A stretch of 64,000 nt of DNA from Singulisphaera acidiphila DSM 18658 (GCF_000242455.2 NC_019892.1:3968001-4032000), one strand, 5' to 3'. Positions 1 through 9,553 are shown, numbered from the stretch's first letter. A program made the numbers and translations. The notes: generated by a model not told the origin, from the letters alone.

Positions 1-323
1 CAATCAAACCGGTGACAATCAAGTCAAGTTCGGGGCCCCCGATACACCACAGGCATTGATGCTTCAATTAAAAAACGAGTCAATGCAGCATCCTGTCCTC
101 GAGACGCCTCGCGTTAAGATGCGAGACGAGCGGGTTCTCGGGATTCCCCTCTACTCCCTATCCGAGTCCCCCCCGGTTTTGTCTAATCCTGATTATCAAC
201 CGGTCGGACTACCGGATTTCCCGACGAGACCAGGACTGAGCAGCAAGGCGGCGTGGCGCTTGGCCACCGTCGGTGGCCGGACGTCCCCCCTCACAGTGCA
301 CCGAGGATGTGGAGGTCTTTCTC
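1..323. other. Leader region upstream of hppA, no gene recognised
   Basis: No convincing gene is visible. Open frames crossing this stretch read into hppA out of frame and carry no recognisable motif. It presumably holds the hppA promoter and untranslated leader. The only signal I would point to is the GGAGG ribosome-binding sequence at 311-315, just before the hppA ATG. Confidence 0.5.
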
Positions 324-2960
324 ATGCGACGATGGCACGGCTTCTCGATCGTGACGCTCGTACTCGCCGCCCTGGCGGCTCCTCCCTCGCTCTTCGCGCA
401 GGCACCTGCCGTTCCGGCGGCAGCCTCGGAATTTCAATATTTTGCGTTCCGGAATGACCCGCACTATGACTCGGTCGAGCGTGGAGCGCTCTGGGTCGTC
501 CTGGGGGTGGCCGTCGCGGGCTTGCTGTACGCAGCGATGCTGGTCGGCCAGGTCCTTGGGGCCGATCAGGGGACCGAGAAGATGCGGTCGGTCGCCAAGG
601 CGATCCGGATGGGGGCCAACGCCTACCTGAGCCAGCAGTTTCGAGCGATCATCCTCCTGGTCTTCATCATCACCGGGATCATGTGGGCCGTCGCGGGCGG
701 CCAAGAGCATGTCGCGATCGGCCGGGCGGCCGCCTTCTTCATGGGGGCAGCCTTCTCCTGGACGGTCGGCTACGTCGGGATGAGCCTGGCGGTCCGCGGA
801 AACCTCCGAGTGGCGGCGGCGGCCCGCACCAGCTACGGCGCCGCGCTCCAGCTCGGATACCGCACCGGTACGATCACCGGCATGCTGACCGACGGCCTCG
901 GCCTGCTCGGCGGCACCTTGATCTTCATGGCTTACGGCGAGCACGCCTACGAGGTGCTGCTCGGCTTCGGCTTCGGCGGCACGCTCCTGGCGCTCTTCAT
1001 GCGAGTCGGCGGCGGCATCTATACCAAAGCAGCCGATGTCGGGGCCGACCTCGTGGGCAAGGTCGAGGCGAATATCCCTGAGGATGACCCCCGCAACGCC
1101 GCCACGATTGCCGACAACGTGGGTGATAACGTCGGCGACTGCGCGGGGATGGCGGCCGACATCTTTGAGAGCTACGAGGTGACGATCGTCGCCGCGATGA
1201 TCCTCGGCTACGCCAGCTTCGGGCACAAGGGGGTCATCTTCCCCCTCCTGGTCCGGGCCATCGGCGTGGTCGGGTCGATCATCAGCACGTACACCGTGAA
1301 GGCAGGGCCGCAGAGCACCAGCGATGAAGCCTTGCACTCGGTCCACCGTGGCTTCGTCCTCGGCTCGATCATCAGCGTCGTCGGCTTCTTCTTGCTCGGG
1401 TTGGGCTATCTGCACTTCGACGACAAGTACATCAAGGAGTATCCGCAAGCCCTGGGGGGTTACGCTGTGACCCCTGAATTCCAGGCTGATCGCGAAAAAT
1501 TCGAGGACGCCCAGGCGCTTGATAAGTCCAAGACCGCAGAGGAGAAGACCAAGGCTTTCCGTGCCTTTGTCGGCAACTACGACAAGCCCATCCTCTCCGC
1601 AAGCCAGCCGTTCTGGTCCAACTTCGGCTACGGCGGCCTCGACATGCGGCCGGCCTGGACCTGCCTGATCGGGATCATCCTGGCGATTGCCCTCAACAAG
1701 AGCACGAGCTACTACACGCACACACACTTCGAGCCGGTGAAGTCGTTGGCCAAGGCATGCACCACCGGCCACGCAACCAACATCATCCAGGGGTTCGCCC
1801 TCGGGTATGAGTCAACCGTGGTGGCGGTGGGCGTGATTGCGGTGGCGCTCTTGCTCTCGGTCCTGATTTACACCGGGGCCAGCCCGATCTTCATCGCCTA
1901 CGGCGTGGCGATGTGCGGGATCGGGATGCTCACGTTGACCGGCAACACGATCAGCATGGACGTCTTCGGCCCGGTGGCCGACAACTCCAACGGCATCGGC
2001 GAGATGGGTTACGACCGCGAGGAGATGGGCGAGGAAAATTACAAGCGGGCCCGGCAAATCCTCGCCGACCTCGACGCGGTGGGCAACACCACCAAGGCCG
2101 AGACCAAGGGGATCGCGATCGGCTCGGCGGTGATCGCGGCTGTGAGCCTCTTCGCCAGCTTCATTGCGGTGATCGCGGTTGGCAGCGAGTCGAAGATCGG
2201 CGAAATGACCACCGCACAGTATCTGGCCGAGGCGGGCAAGCTCTCGGTGGCCCAACCTTATGTCTTCATCGGCATGCTCATCGGTGGATCCGTCCCGTTC
2301 TTGTTCAGCTCGATGCTGATCCGGGCCGTCGGCCGCGCGGCGTTCCTGATCGTCAAGGAGTGCCGGCTCCAGTTCCGCGACCCGGAAATCTGGGCCGGCA
2401 CCAAGACCCCCGACTACGGCCGGGTCGTCAACATCTGCACGGCCGCGGCGCAGCGTGAGTTGATCGGGCCCGGCTTGCTGGCGATCCTGATGCCGATCCT
2501 GGTCGCCATCTACCTCGGCCCCTACGCGCTGGGGGGCTACCTCGCGGGCATGATCGTGGTCGGCCAACTCCTGGCCGTCTTCATGGCCAACGCCGGTGGC
2601 GCCTGGGACAACGCCAAGAAGTTGATCGAGGACGGCCTCTACGGCGGTAAAGGCTCCGAAGCGCACAAGGCGAGCGTCACCGGCGACACCGTCGGCGACC
2701 CGCTCAAGGACACCGCCGGCCCGGCCTTGAACCCGCTGATCAAGGTCATGAACATGGTAGCCCTCCTCTCGATCGCCCCCATCCTGCACGCCTCACAGAT
2801 CGGCAAGGGCTGGGTACTCTACCTCCTGGGCCTGTTCGGCATCGCCGCCGTCGCCTGGGCGGTCTGGAGGAGCAAGACCGAGTCGAAGGAGTTCCGCGAG
2901 ATGGAAGCGGAACTCGGCGGAGAAAAGGCGGACCATACCTTTGAAACCGTCGGGAACTGA
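324..2960 (+). CDS. hppA: Membrane-bound proton-translocating pyrophosphatase (K+-independent type)
   Basis: Integral membrane enzyme (878 aa) that hydrolyses pyrophosphate to phosphate and pumps protons across a membrane. The diagnostic substrate/Mg motif DNVGDNVGD starts at residue 264, and the second signature [13 protein letters not shown] at about residue 788. Lys591 in [10 protein letters not shown] occupies the position known to distinguish K+-independent H+-pumping enzymes (Lys) from K+-dependent ones (Ala), so proton pumping is favoured. About 16 hydrophobic segments are present. A cleavable-looking leader (MRRWHGF...LFAQ) and a hydrophilic insertion around residues 370-435 make it longer than the usual 650-750 aa. 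An in-frame GTG at 273 exists, but ATG 324 is chosen because GGAGG lies at 311-315 and the signal sequence starts there. It is monocistronic and followed by a hairpin. Confidence 0.96.
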   Translation: MRRWHGFSIVTLVLAALAAPPSLFAQAPAVPAAASEFQYFAFRNDPHYDSVERGALWVVLGVAVAGLLYAAMLVGQVLGADQGTEKMRSVAKAIRMGANAYLSQQFRAIILLVFIITGIMWAVAGGQEHVAIGRAAAFFMGAAFSWTVGYVGMSLAVRGNLRVAAAARTSYGAALQLGYRTGTITGMLTDGLGLLGGTLIFMAYGEHAYEVLLGFGFGGTLLALFMRVGGGIYTKAADVGADLVGKVEANIPEDDPRNAATIADNVGDNVGDCAGMAADIFESYEVTIVAAMILGYASFGHKGVIFPLLVRAIGVVGSIISTYTVKAGPQSTSDEALHSVHRGFVLGSIISVVGFFLLGLGYLHFDDKYIKEYPQALGGYAVTPEFQADREKFEDAQALDKSKTAEEKTKAFRAFVGNYDKPILSASQPFWSNFGYGGLDMRPAWTCLIGIILAIALNKSTSYYTHTHFEPVKSLAKACTTGHATNIIQGFALGYESTVVAVGVIAVALLLSVLIYTGASPIFIAYGVAMCGIGMLTLTGNTISMDVFGPVADNSNGIGEMGYDREEMGEENYKRARQILADLDAVGNTTKAETKGIAIGSAVIAAVSLFASFIAVIAVGSESKIGEMTTAQYLAEAGKLSVAQPYVFIGMLIGGSVPFLFSSMLIRAVGRAAFLIVKECRLQFRDPEIWAGTKTPDYGRVVNICTAAAQRELIGPGLLAILMPILVAIYLGPYALGGYLAGMIVVGQLLAVFMANAGGAWDNAKKLIEDGLYGGKGSEAHKASVTGDTVGDPLKDTAGPALNPLIKVMNMVALLSIAPILHASQIGKGWVLYLLGLFGIAAVAWAVWRSKTESKEFREMEAELGGEKADHTFETVGN

Positions 2961-2974
2961 GCCCCTTGGTCGAT

Positions 2975-2998
2975 CCCGAGGGGACCAATCCCCTCGGG
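2975..2998 (+). terminator. Hairpin downstream of hppA
   Basis: Perfect 9-bp stem CCCGAGGGG/CCCCTCGGG with a 6-nt loop, 15 nt after the hppA stop codon. No T-run follows, so it may be a weak terminator or an mRNA-stabilising 3' structure. Confidence 0.5.
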
Positions 2999-3115
2999 CG
3001 GCCAACCCACCATCAGTTTTGATTGCGTGTCACTATTGGCATATCCGCAAAGTCTTTTTCAGCGGGTCGATTTGACTTTGACGTAGTTCCCGAAAGGGTG
3101 GTCGACAAGAGAAAA

Positions 3116-3157
3116 GGCCGGTCGGGCGAACCCGTGAATGGGTTCGCCCGGCCGGCC
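3116..3157 (-). terminator. Rho-independent-like hairpin after the 3188-3628 lipoprotein gene
   Basis: Long GC-rich inverted repeat, GGCCGG-T-CGGGCGAACCC against GGGTTCGCCCG-GCCGGCC, loop GTGAAT, about 30 nt beyond the minus-strand stop codon at 3188. The short A-rich stretch at 3111-3115 gives a weak U-tract on the minus-strand transcript. Confidence 0.6.
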
Positions 3158-3187
3158 CTGTCGCTCCAACGGCGGATCGGGGCACCG

Positions 3188-3628
3188 TTACTTGGAGCGC
3201 CCTGGCTTTTCAAGTTTGAAGTCAAACTGGTTCTTGGATGTGTCCGTCGAGACATTCGCCTTCAGGGTCGACTTGACGTTGTATGTCTCTGGGATGACGT
3301 TGACCAGCACGTCCATGGTCGGCGCACCGTCGCCCATCACGTTGGGGATCGTCTTGCCCGACTTCTTGAGGGCGTTGATCTGGACGACGTAGGACTTCTC
3401 GGCCATCGGCCCGGACGGAGCAGGGAGGTCATAGTGCCCCGCCTTGATCGAGGCCTGCGCAGGGACCGCACCATCGGGGGAAACGAATTCGATGGTGCCT
3501 TCCTCAACCGGCTTGTCGTCGTAACTCACGTCACCCCAGACCCGCATCGTCTGCGGCCCGGCTGGCTCGGAGCAACCTGGCAAAGCGACGAGGGTGGCGA
3601 CGAGACACGAACACGCGATCCGTTTCAT
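3188..3628 (-). CDS. Small secreted lipoprotein, carboxypeptidase-regulatory-like fold
   Basis: 146-aa predicted lipoprotein. The N-terminus MKRIACSCLVATLVALPGC is a type II signal peptide with lipobox LPGC (Cys19). The mature part is a short beta-rich domain with phrases such as VWGDVSYDDKPVEEGTIEFVSP. This resembles the 'G-x-V-x-x-x-G-x-P-(l/v)-x-x-G-x-I-x-F' opening of small planctomycete lipoproteins that are commonly found next to DUF1559 genes. The DUF1559 gene lies 32 bp upstream on the same strand, so the two are probably co-transcribed. The function is unknown; an envelope location is inferred from the signal. The 9015-9500 gene is a second member of the same type in the same context. 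Confidence 0.8.
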   Translation of the reverse strand: MKRIACSCLVATLVALPGCSEPAGPQTMRVWGDVSYDDKPVEEGTIEFVSPDGAVPAQASIKAGHYDLPAPSGPMAEKSYVVQINALKKSGKTIPNVMGDGAPTMDVLVNVIPETYNVKSTLKANVSTDTSKNQFDFKLEKPGRSK

Positions 3629-3660
3629 GTTTGGGCTCTCGAATCCAACCAGGTGGTAGG

Positions 3661-4623
3661 TCAGTAGGCGTCAGCCGAGACAACCTCTCCAGCGTTGATA
3701 CTGGCGAGGGCCTGCCAGGTGAGGAGATTGATGCTATCCTTGGCAAATCGGGTCGACCCGTCGGCCATCAGGACGTTGACACCCCCAGAATGATAGCTCC
3801 GTGCCGCATAATCTTGCTGGCACCAAGTCACTCCGGTGGCCGCGCACGGCGCCTTCAGCTTGGTATTCACGCAGTAGGTGTTGGGATAAACCATATCGGG
3901 GATGGGGGTGTTGGGAGGGCGATGGTGGGTGTACTGCACACCCCAATCGTACCAGGCGGTCCCACGACCATCGTTGGTGTTGGTAGGACCGTGGATCACC
4001 TCCGAGCAGGCGACGGTATTCGACGAACCGTCCGTGATATCCCTGAGGCCACGGGTGACGTTGAAGTTGAACAGGGCCTGGCGGGTCGCGGGGTTGACTG
4101 CGCCGTTGCACGTTGTGTCGTAAGTAAACGGCACGTTCTTTTCGATCATCAGACCATCCGGACTGTAAGCGGCCACGTAGTTCGACCTCGCCCAGAAGTA
4201 AGTCCCTCGGGCCATGGTGCCACCGGTGTCGTCGGGACAAAGGTAAGTGCTGATCGACGCCTGGGTGACCGTGGCGTTTGTCGGCCCAAAAGCTGCACCT
4301 CCACTGATGGCTGTGTTCAGGCTCATGCTGTAGTTGTAGGCGTTGCCAAGCGTCCCCAGTTCAAGGTAAGGAAGGATGAACGCGGTCCAGAATGTCCTCG
4401 CCGCCGAAACCCTTTGGTCCCAAAGTTCACCGGAGGGGAACGCATCGTTGGTCTGATGGTAGTTGTGCATCGCCAGACCAATCTGCTTGAGGTTGTTGAT
4501 GCACTGGGCCCGGCGGGCCGCCTCGCGCGCGGCTTGCACGGCAGGCAAGAGCAATGCGATGAGAACGGCAATGATCGCGATGACGACCAGCAGTTCGATC
4601 AGCGTGAATCCGCGTCGTCGCAT
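3661..4623 (-). CDS. DUF1559 protein with prepilin-type N-terminus
   Basis: 320 aa. It starts [18 protein letters not shown], a type IV prepilin cleavage/methylation motif (cleavage after Gly5, Phe6 exposed) followed by one hydrophobic helix. Next comes the conserved DUF1559 stretch [31 protein letters not shown]. The C-terminal part carries the usual GG-NVLMADGSTRF motif ahead of the terminus NAGEVVSADAY. Planctomycetes encode many such pseudopilin-like proteins; their role is not established, though export by a type II secretion/pilin-like machinery is plausible. The gene heads a pair with the lipoprotein 3188-3628. The first 50 residues are nearly identical to those of 9554-10480. Confidence 0.93.
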   Translation of the reverse strand: MRRRGFTLIELLVVIAIIAVLIALLLPAVQAAREAARRAQCINNLKQIGLAMHNYHQTNDAFPSGELWDQRVSAARTFWTAFILPYLELGTLGNAYNYSMSLNTAISGGAAFGPTNATVTQASISTYLCPDDTGGTMARGTYFWARSNYVAAYSPDGLMIEKNVPFTYDTTCNGAVNPATRQALFNFNVTRGLRDITDGSSNTVACSEVIHGPTNTNDGRGTAWYDWGVQYTHHRPPNTPIPDMVYPNTYCVNTKLKAPCAATGVTWCQQDYAARSYHSGGVNVLMADGSTRFAKDSINLLTWQALASINAGEVVSADAY

Positions 4624-4831
4624 GAGTCATCTCCCGGGAATAAAATAAACAAAGTCCGCGGGCTGGAGCGGCTTTCGGAGGCATGAAACACATGCCTTTC
4701 CGACACAAGCAGAATGCGGGCGGGGCGCCCACGGTTCCAGGGAACACAAACGAGGCGAAAACTGCTCTGGCCCGCACTCGCTCGCAAACAATAAAATCAG
4801 ACACCACTCACATTAATAAAAATTAAATTAT

Positions 4832-4854
4832 TCACTCAGCATAAACCCTCTGAG
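4832..4854 (-). pseudogene. Displaced last codons of the FecR/LamG gene (6485-8269)
   Basis: If the insertion sequence 4855-6538 and one CTGAG duplicate are removed, the minus-strand frame of the gene at 6544-8269 continues as Thr-Gln-Arg-Val-Tyr-Ala-Glu-stop, with TGA at 4834-4832. This is the original 3' end of that gene, now separated from it by the element. Confidence 0.8.
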
Positions 4855-4855
4855 T

Positions 4856-4873
4856 TTGACTTTTGCCGTTTTG
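4856..4873 (+). repeat. Left terminal inverted repeat of the IS at 4855-6538
   Basis: TTGACTTTTGCCGTTTTG, an exact reverse-complement match to 6520-6537. The adjoining outer base differs between the two ends (T versus C). Confidence 0.9.
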
Positions 4874-4972
4874 ACGACCTTGTCGTGCCAGCGCGCACCC
4901 TGATCCGAGGAGACCCCTTGCGACGGCGTCTCGGACCGGGCTTTTGAGCGTGGCAAGCGACTTGGCGGGGGT

Positions 4973-6442
4973 TCAGGCCGCGGGGGCAAGGCCGTTGAGC
5001 AGGAGTTGCCGGAATCCGGGCGTGAGCTTTTGGAACACCACGCGATCACCAGGGATCGCCAAAACCCATTCCAGCCACAACCAGCGGCGGACCGCCGTGA
5101 TCGCATCCGAGAACGTTACATCACATTTGCCCGGCCAGTCCACGCCGCCGACCCGCGACCCGCGTCTCGGCAATCGGGAGTAAAGCCAGGTCACCAGGGT
5201 ATACAGTCCGAACAGGCAGGGACCCACGCGCAGGACCGTGTCTCGACTCCAGCCACGCGTCGTCTCCATGCGGAGGTAAGAGCGAATTTCCTCGAAGGTG
5301 GTCTCGATGTTCCACCGCGCGGTGTAGGTCTCGATCAGCGACGTGACGCTCATCGTGGCGTCGGTCGTGAAGAAATATCCATCCCGGTGCGTGCCGTCCC
5401 GGTCGTGGACGAAGACCCAGCGCACGTTCACCAGGGGACGTCCTCCCTTGTACCAGAGTCCGGTCCCCGTCACGGTCTCGACACGACGTCGGCCGCCGCC
5501 GTACCAGGCGACTTCCAGGGCCTGTCGTTGCTGGCTCACCTTGACGACTTCCGCCGGGCCGGGCAACTTCGCTCCCTTAACCCGAGGACGTCCCAGGCCC
5601 GCGTATTGCGGTGGTGGCTCGACCAGGTTGGCATCGGGGTAAAACAAGCTGACGAGGGTCAGCCGCTTCGGGGTCCGTGCGGCCAGTTCCGCCAACTCGT
5701 GGGTCGCATAGCCGCCGTCGGCGGTGACGACCAGGGTCCGATCAGGGAACCATCGCATCAAGACACGAACCAACTGGCCGAGCAATTGGGGCGGTGTTTT
5801 GTGCCGTCGGCCGCACTTCGCGTTATCCTCCTTGGTTCGATACAGCGCGATCAACAGCGGCAAGGCCCAGCGTCGCGTGGCCCAGGGGACGGGGACGAGC
5901 AGGGCCAAGACGACCCACTTATGCCCCCAGCGGAACGCGGTGTAGGTGTGAGTCGAGCGAACCGGGTCGCGATGGCGTCCCTTACCGTAGACATGAGGGC
6001 CGGGATGCTCGGTGACTGTGTCGTCACCCGCCAGGAGGATCGGCCCGTGCGGCACGAAACTGGCGAGGACCGTGGCGATGTAGCGGCGAGCCAGGGCGGC
6101 GAGCGACCATCGGTCGCGCGAGAAGACGCGGTGATAGCTGCTGGGGTGCCCGGGCGCCAGGGTGCCCAGGACACGGAGCAGGTTGTTGATCGTGCGTCCG
6201 CCCAGAGTCAGGATCGCGGCCAGGGCCAGGAGGATGAACCGGCGATGGGCCGCCCGCGAGAAGGCGGGTTCGAGGGGGTCAAGAACGGTGCGGACCTGCT
6301 TGGGGAGTTGCTCGTGAATTCGTTCGAGCCTTCGCCGTGTGGCCCGCGCCTTGCGAGCCTGTCGCCGCCGGTTGGTCCGCAACCGCAAGCGAAGTTGCTT
6401 CACGGAGAGTCGCGCGCGAGTCCGATCGGTTAAACTGGTCAT
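4973..6442 (-). CDS. DDE transposase (IS4/IS701-like)
   Basis: 489 aa. The RNase H-like catalytic residues are readable as Asp in LLAGDDTVTEHPG, Asp in LVVTADGGYATHEL, and Glu in YTARWNIETTFEEIR. The last fits the IS4-type Y-(2)-R-(3)-E-(6)-K/R signature. The N-terminus is very basic and Arg-rich, as expected for binding the terminal repeats. The second Asp is followed by a long beta-rich insertion before the Glu, typical of IS4-like enzymes. The frame is uninterrupted, so the enzyme is probably active. The start ATG at 6442 is about 100 bp inside the right terminal repeat. Confidence 0.92.
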   Translation of the reverse strand: MTSLTDRTRARLSVKQLRLRLRTNRRRQARKARATRRRLERIHEQLPKQVRTVLDPLEPAFSRAAHRRFILLALAAILTLGGRTINNLLRVLGTLAPGHPSSYHRVFSRDRWSLAALARRYIATVLASFVPHGPILLAGDDTVTEHPGPHVYGKGRHRDPVRSTHTYTAFRWGHKWVVLALLVPVPWATRRWALPLLIALYRTKEDNAKCGRRHKTPPQLLGQLVRVLMRWFPDRTLVVTADGGYATHELAELAARTPKRLTLVSLFYPDANLVEPPPQYAGLGRPRVKGAKLPGPAEVVKVSQQRQALEVAWYGGGRRRVETVTGTGLWYKGGRPLVNVRWVFVHDRDGTHRDGYFFTTDATMSVTSLIETYTARWNIETTFEEIRSYLRMETTRGWSRDTVLRVGPCLFGLYTLVTWLYSRLPRRGSRVGGVDWPGKCDVTFSDAITAVRRWLWLEWVLAIPGDRVVFQKLTPGFRQLLLNGLAPAA

Positions 6443-6484
6443 GGCGGCCTTCTTGTGTGCGAGGAAGGGCTCTGTGCATACCCC

Positions 6485-8269
6485 TCATTGCACCAGGGAG
6501 GCTCGCCACATTTGTATCCCAAAACGGCAAAAGTCAAGCTGAGTGGCCGATCGGAAATGGTGAAGCACCTCATCCTTCGAGAGCCAATGATCGTAAATGG
6601 CCAGTTCATCGAGCCGGCCGACAAATGGCCGAGCATTGATCGGGTCATGCGTGTCGGGGGTCCGTCGTCCCACCACAAGTCGGCAAGACAAGGCCGGGGG
6701 ATCGGTCACGATCGGCATCGCATTTTCCGGCACCCCGTCGAAGAAAAGCTCCATCCAGGCCCCATTCATCTGGACCACGACATGGTGCCACCGATGTGGC
6801 ACGTACATATCACTGGAAAAAAGATTGCTGCCGACCGTGGTGTCGATTGGCCAGCGGTGCAGGAACCGGACCGAGGCCGGCTTATTCAACGACTGCCGTT
6901 CTCGGGCGGTGAGTTCTACGAGGAAGGTGTGAACGTACCGCGAGAGCTGACCTGGCAAGACGAGTTCCTCGGGCGGCAGGAGACCGACGAGCGAAGCATG
7001 GCTGAAGACGTCGGACAGAAACCAGAATTCGACCGCATATCCGGACTCGGGGACCACCTCCCAGAGTCGATCGGTGCCGAGGAATTGCTCGGGCGAGCCA
7101 GACGGGAACACAGCGCATCCATTCCCCCGACGAAGATCCGAGAGCCGGACAGGGCCGGACACCTGCAACGGCGGACTGCCGGGGACCTCGTTCGGAACCA
7201 GGCTGTCGGACAGCGACTCGAACCGCCAATAGCCCCGAGGCCGCGATTTCATCACGGTCGCGGCATAGTCGGTGTCGAGTACCAGCGTCGGCACGGTCAT
7301 CTTTGAGGCAGAGACAAATCCTTCCGGCCGGGCGACCGACTCCGCAATCCGGTCCTTGCCGGGGTCAAGCTCGAACTCCTTGCTCTTGGTGACAAGCTGG
7401 GTCCGCTTGGGCGAGCCCGCCGCGTCCAACAGCGCGGCCTCGGCCAGGCCCTCGAAAACCATGACCCGTGACTTGCCGTCGGCCTCGACATTCAAGGCGA
7501 ACTCGGTCCCGAGGTCGATCACGGCCGACGCGGCCGAGGCCACGACAAACCCTTCCGCCCCCTTGGGAACCCTCGCTCGAATCCGGCCACGGCGACAATA
7601 GACCTTATCCAGGGCCACCAACTCAAAGTCCGCGGGCCCCTCCACGACGAGTACGACTCCGGTCAGCATCGAGAGCGTGATCCGCCCCGACCGGAACTGC
7701 AAACGGCCGCTCGCCACGAGTTCCCCTTCCGAGGGGTGGGGGCCTTCCCGAGGCACCCAGAGCACGTCGTCAAGCTTGACGACCATGGCCAGCCCACCCG
7801 GAGTCGCTGGCGCACGACTCACAGGTGCTGCCGAATCTCCCGCCACAGATTGATGCTGAAGCGGAGGCTGAGCCGGAAGCGGTTCAGCCCCCGGCCGCCG
7901 TGCGATCAGCCCGCCAATCACGAGGGTCGCAACGCACGCCGCCGCCGCGACCGTCCACGATAACCAGGGCCGGCCCGAGCGGTTCCGCTCATCCCTCGAT
8001 CGCAAGCGACGCTCGAACTCCCCGGCAAACTCATCGCCTCCGCATTCGCCGTTGAGCCGGAGCTTGAGCGACTCGAGAAAAGCCAAGTCGTCGGGAACGG
8101 CGCACTGGCGGAGCAAATCATCGACCGTCAACAACCGGACGACTTCCTGGGCAAAATCCGGGTCGCCGCGCATCGCTTCGGCCAGCCGCTCCCCGTCACT
8201 CGGCTCGGGGTCGCCATCAAGGAAGCGAGCCAACACCTCGTCGAGCGATCTTCGGTCGTTATCTGCCAT
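6485..8269 (-). CDS. FecR/LamG-type membrane protein, C-terminus altered by IS insertion
   Basis: 594 aa. Residues 1-60 form a cytoplasmic helical region (VLARFLDGDPEPSDGERLAEAMRGD) like those of planctomycete proteins paired with ECF sigma factors. A single TM helix follows near residues 95-117 (LSWTVAAAACVATLVIGGLIARR). Next is a FecR-like beta domain (VVEGPADFEL, VIDLGTEFALNV, VMVFEGLAEAALLD), then a LamG/concanavalin-like domain (YAVEFWFLSD...HRWHHVVVQMNG...FVGRLDELAIYDHWLSKDEVLHHF). It is probably the membrane partner or anti-sigma of the adjacent sigma factor 8301-8840. The last 17 residues, LDFCRFGIQMWRASLVQ, are encoded by the insertion sequence and replace the native RVYAE end. ATG 8269 is preferred (GGGAG at 8279-8283) over an in-frame GTG at 8299. 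Confidence 0.85.
   Translation of the reverse strand: MADNDRRSLDEVLARFLDGDPEPSDGERLAEAMRGDPDFAQEVVRLLTVDDLLRQCAVPDDLAFLESLKLRLNGECGGDEFAGEFERRLRSRDERNRSGRPWLSWTVAAAACVATLVIGGLIARRPGAEPLPAQPPLQHQSVAGDSAAPVSRAPATPGGLAMVVKLDDVLWVPREGPHPSEGELVASGRLQFRSGRITLSMLTGVVLVVEGPADFELVALDKVYCRRGRIRARVPKGAEGFVVASAASAVIDLGTEFALNVEADGKSRVMVFEGLAEAALLDAAGSPKRTQLVTKSKEFELDPGKDRIAESVARPEGFVSASKMTVPTLVLDTDYAATVMKSRPRGYWRFESLSDSLVPNEVPGSPPLQVSGPVRLSDLRRGNGCAVFPSGSPEQFLGTDRLWEVVPESGYAVEFWFLSDVFSHASLVGLLPPEELVLPGQLSRYVHTFLVELTARERQSLNKPASVRFLHRWPIDTTVGSNLFSSDMYVPHRWHHVVVQMNGAWMELFFDGVPENAMPIVTDPPALSCRLVVGRRTPDTHDPINARPFVGRLDELAIYDHWLSKDEVLHHFRSATQLDFCRFGIQMWRASLVQ
6520..6537 (-). repeat. Right terminal inverted repeat of the IS at 4855-6538
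   Basis: Exact reverse complement of 4856-4873. It encodes part of the foreign 17-residue tail now carried by the FecR/LamG-type protein. Confidence 0.9.
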
Positions 8270-8300
8270 AACGGCTTGCTCCCAAAGATCATCACACACG

Positions 8301-8840
8301 CTATGCGATGTGCGTTCCCGAGCGACGTTCCATGCACGTCAACAACACGCGCCGCAATCGCAAAAGGGTCTGGCGAATCTGGTTCGACGGTAGGCCCAGG
8401 CGGCTGCCAATGGCACCCGGACTCAGGTCTTCAAAGTAACGTTGTTGCAAAAGCTCACGACTCCGCTTCGGGAGCCCGGATACGCACTCACGCAACTTCG
8501 CGATTTCTTCCTCACGTTCTTGGAGCTCGCCCGGCTTGGGTGACTCGCCATGAATTTCCAGGAGGATGTCCGTGGCATGGTCGGACAGGATGATGTCGCG
8601 ACGCATCGCTTTTCGCCGCTCGTTCGCAATCAACCGGCGCGCGATCTGCCGAACCCACCCTCCGAAATCGCCGGTCCGGTCGAACTCGTCCACCCGTCTC
8701 AAGGCGATGAGCAGCGCCTCCTGAGCAAGGTCGTCGACCCACTCGGCACGAACCCCAAGAGAACGAACGTAGGCGCGCAAGCGCGCCTGGTCCTTCTGAA
8801 CCTGCTCAAGGAACCATGAATTCGCGTTTATGGATGGCAC
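8301..8840 (-). CDS. ECF-type sigma-70 family RNA polymerase sigma factor
   Basis: 179 aa. Region 2 is readable as DDLAQEALLIALRRVDEFD...FGGWVRQIARRLIANERRK (core binding and -10 recognition). Region 4 is readable as LRECVSGLPKRSRELLQQRYFEDLSPGAIGSRLGLPSNQIRQTLLRLRRVLL, with a helix-turn-helix for -35 recognition. It matches the family of short planctomycete/verrucomicrobial ECF factors encoded beside FecR/LamG membrane proteins. The stop codon lies 31 bp before the start of that partner, so the two are an operon. The start is a GTG at 8840. The regulon is not visible from sequence. Confidence 0.92.
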   Translation of the reverse strand: MPSINANSWFLEQVQKDQARLRAYVRSLGVRAEWVDDLAQEALLIALRRVDEFDRTGDFGGWVRQIARRLIANERRKAMRRDIILSDHATDILLEIHGESPKPGELQEREEEIAKLRECVSGLPKRSRELLQQRYFEDLSPGAIGSRLGLPSNQIRQTLLRLRRVLLTCMERRSGTHIA

Positions 8841-9014
8841 CCGAGTGGATCATCCCCATGAGACCAAGGATGACACTTCCCTATGAGAAGGATGTCGCCA
8901 CTCGACCGTCCGTTACGGAAAAAAATCGGTCCTTCACCAAGTCATTCACCACCCACAAATGCTTGCATGCTTTTCACGGCCCACACAAGCAATCACGCAA
9001 TGCGTCAAAATAAG

Positions 9015-9500
9015 CTATTTCGCTTTGACGTCGAACGTTGCATCGACACGCTGATTGGCATCAACGGTGAGGGTCAATCCGCTGGTGGAGGGGTTCCGGT
9101 AGGACAAGGGGGCGGCGTTCTTGCCTTCGATGACCTTCCCGGTGTTGGTCATCTGTGGAGGGCTTTCGAGGCAATCCAGGGCGACGTTGTAAGTTCCGGG
9201 GAAGAGGCCGTCGCCCGCTTCGAAACTGCCGGCGGTGAAGTATCCGTCGGTGGTAAACTTCGCGCTCCCGGGTCGACTCTTCGTCGGGTCGGCCCCCTCG
9301 ACCGTACCGGCAGGGGTAAAGTTGATCGTCCCCTCCTTTGGCCAAGGGCCGCCGTTGAGAGTGACCTTGCCCCGAACCGGCACCAAGCCTGGCTCGCTCG
9401 ATCCGCACCCCCATGCGGAGACAAGCAAAACCAACGCCGCCGCGACCGGAATCACGAGCGAACGAGACAGGGGTCGAAACACAGCAAGCTCCTTGTTCAT
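9015..9500 (-). CDS. Small secreted lipoprotein, carboxypeptidase-regulatory-like fold
   Basis: 161 aa with an N-terminal hydrophobic leader ending LLVSAWGCGSS (lipobox-like, lipidated Cys predicted). The mature domain begins VRGKVTLNGGPWPKEGTINFTP, the characteristic opening of small planctomycete lipoproteins with a transthyretin/carboxypeptidase-regulatory-like fold. It ends with a beta-rich segment, LTLTVDANQRVDATFDVKAK. It sits 53 bp downstream of the DUF1559 gene 9554-10480 on the same strand, repeating the arrangement at 3188-4623. No enzymatic motif is seen; the role is unknown. Confidence 0.82.
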   Translation of the reverse strand: MNKELAVFRPLSRSLVIPVAAALVLLVSAWGCGSSEPGLVPVRGKVTLNGGPWPKEGTINFTPAGTVEGADPTKSRPGSAKFTTDGYFTAGSFEAGDGLFPGTYNVALDCLESPPQMTNTGKVIEGKNAAPLSYRNPSTSGLTLTVDANQRVDATFDVKAK

Positions 9501-9553
9501 CTCAGATTTTTCCGGTCACGATCATTCGAGCGGTAAGTCTGAGCCTGGGATCA

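Larger units (their letters stand above)
4855..6538 (-). mobile_element. Complete IS4/IS701-like insertion sequence (about 1.68 kb)
   Basis: Terminal inverted repeats share the 18-bp perfect core TTGACTTTTGCCGTTTTG (left 4856-4873; right, reverse complement, 6520-6537). The element is bracketed by a 5-bp direct repeat CTGAG (4850-4854 and 6539-6543). It encodes one transposase on the minus strand (4973-6442). Intact ends, duplication and frame suggest a recent insertion. The target is the 3' end of the FecR/LamG-type gene. The family name is inferred from the transposase signature. Confidence 0.92.

Noticed and set aside
291-1772. 493-aa open frame on the minus strand opposite hppA
   Set aside because: High-GC antisense shadow: rich in Arg/Asp/Gly/His with no motif, and fully overlapped by a clear pyrophosphatase.
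5006-6433. 475-aa open frame on the plus strand opposite the first transposase
   Set aside because: Mirror frame of a clear DDE transposase; no conserved motif or ribosome-binding site.
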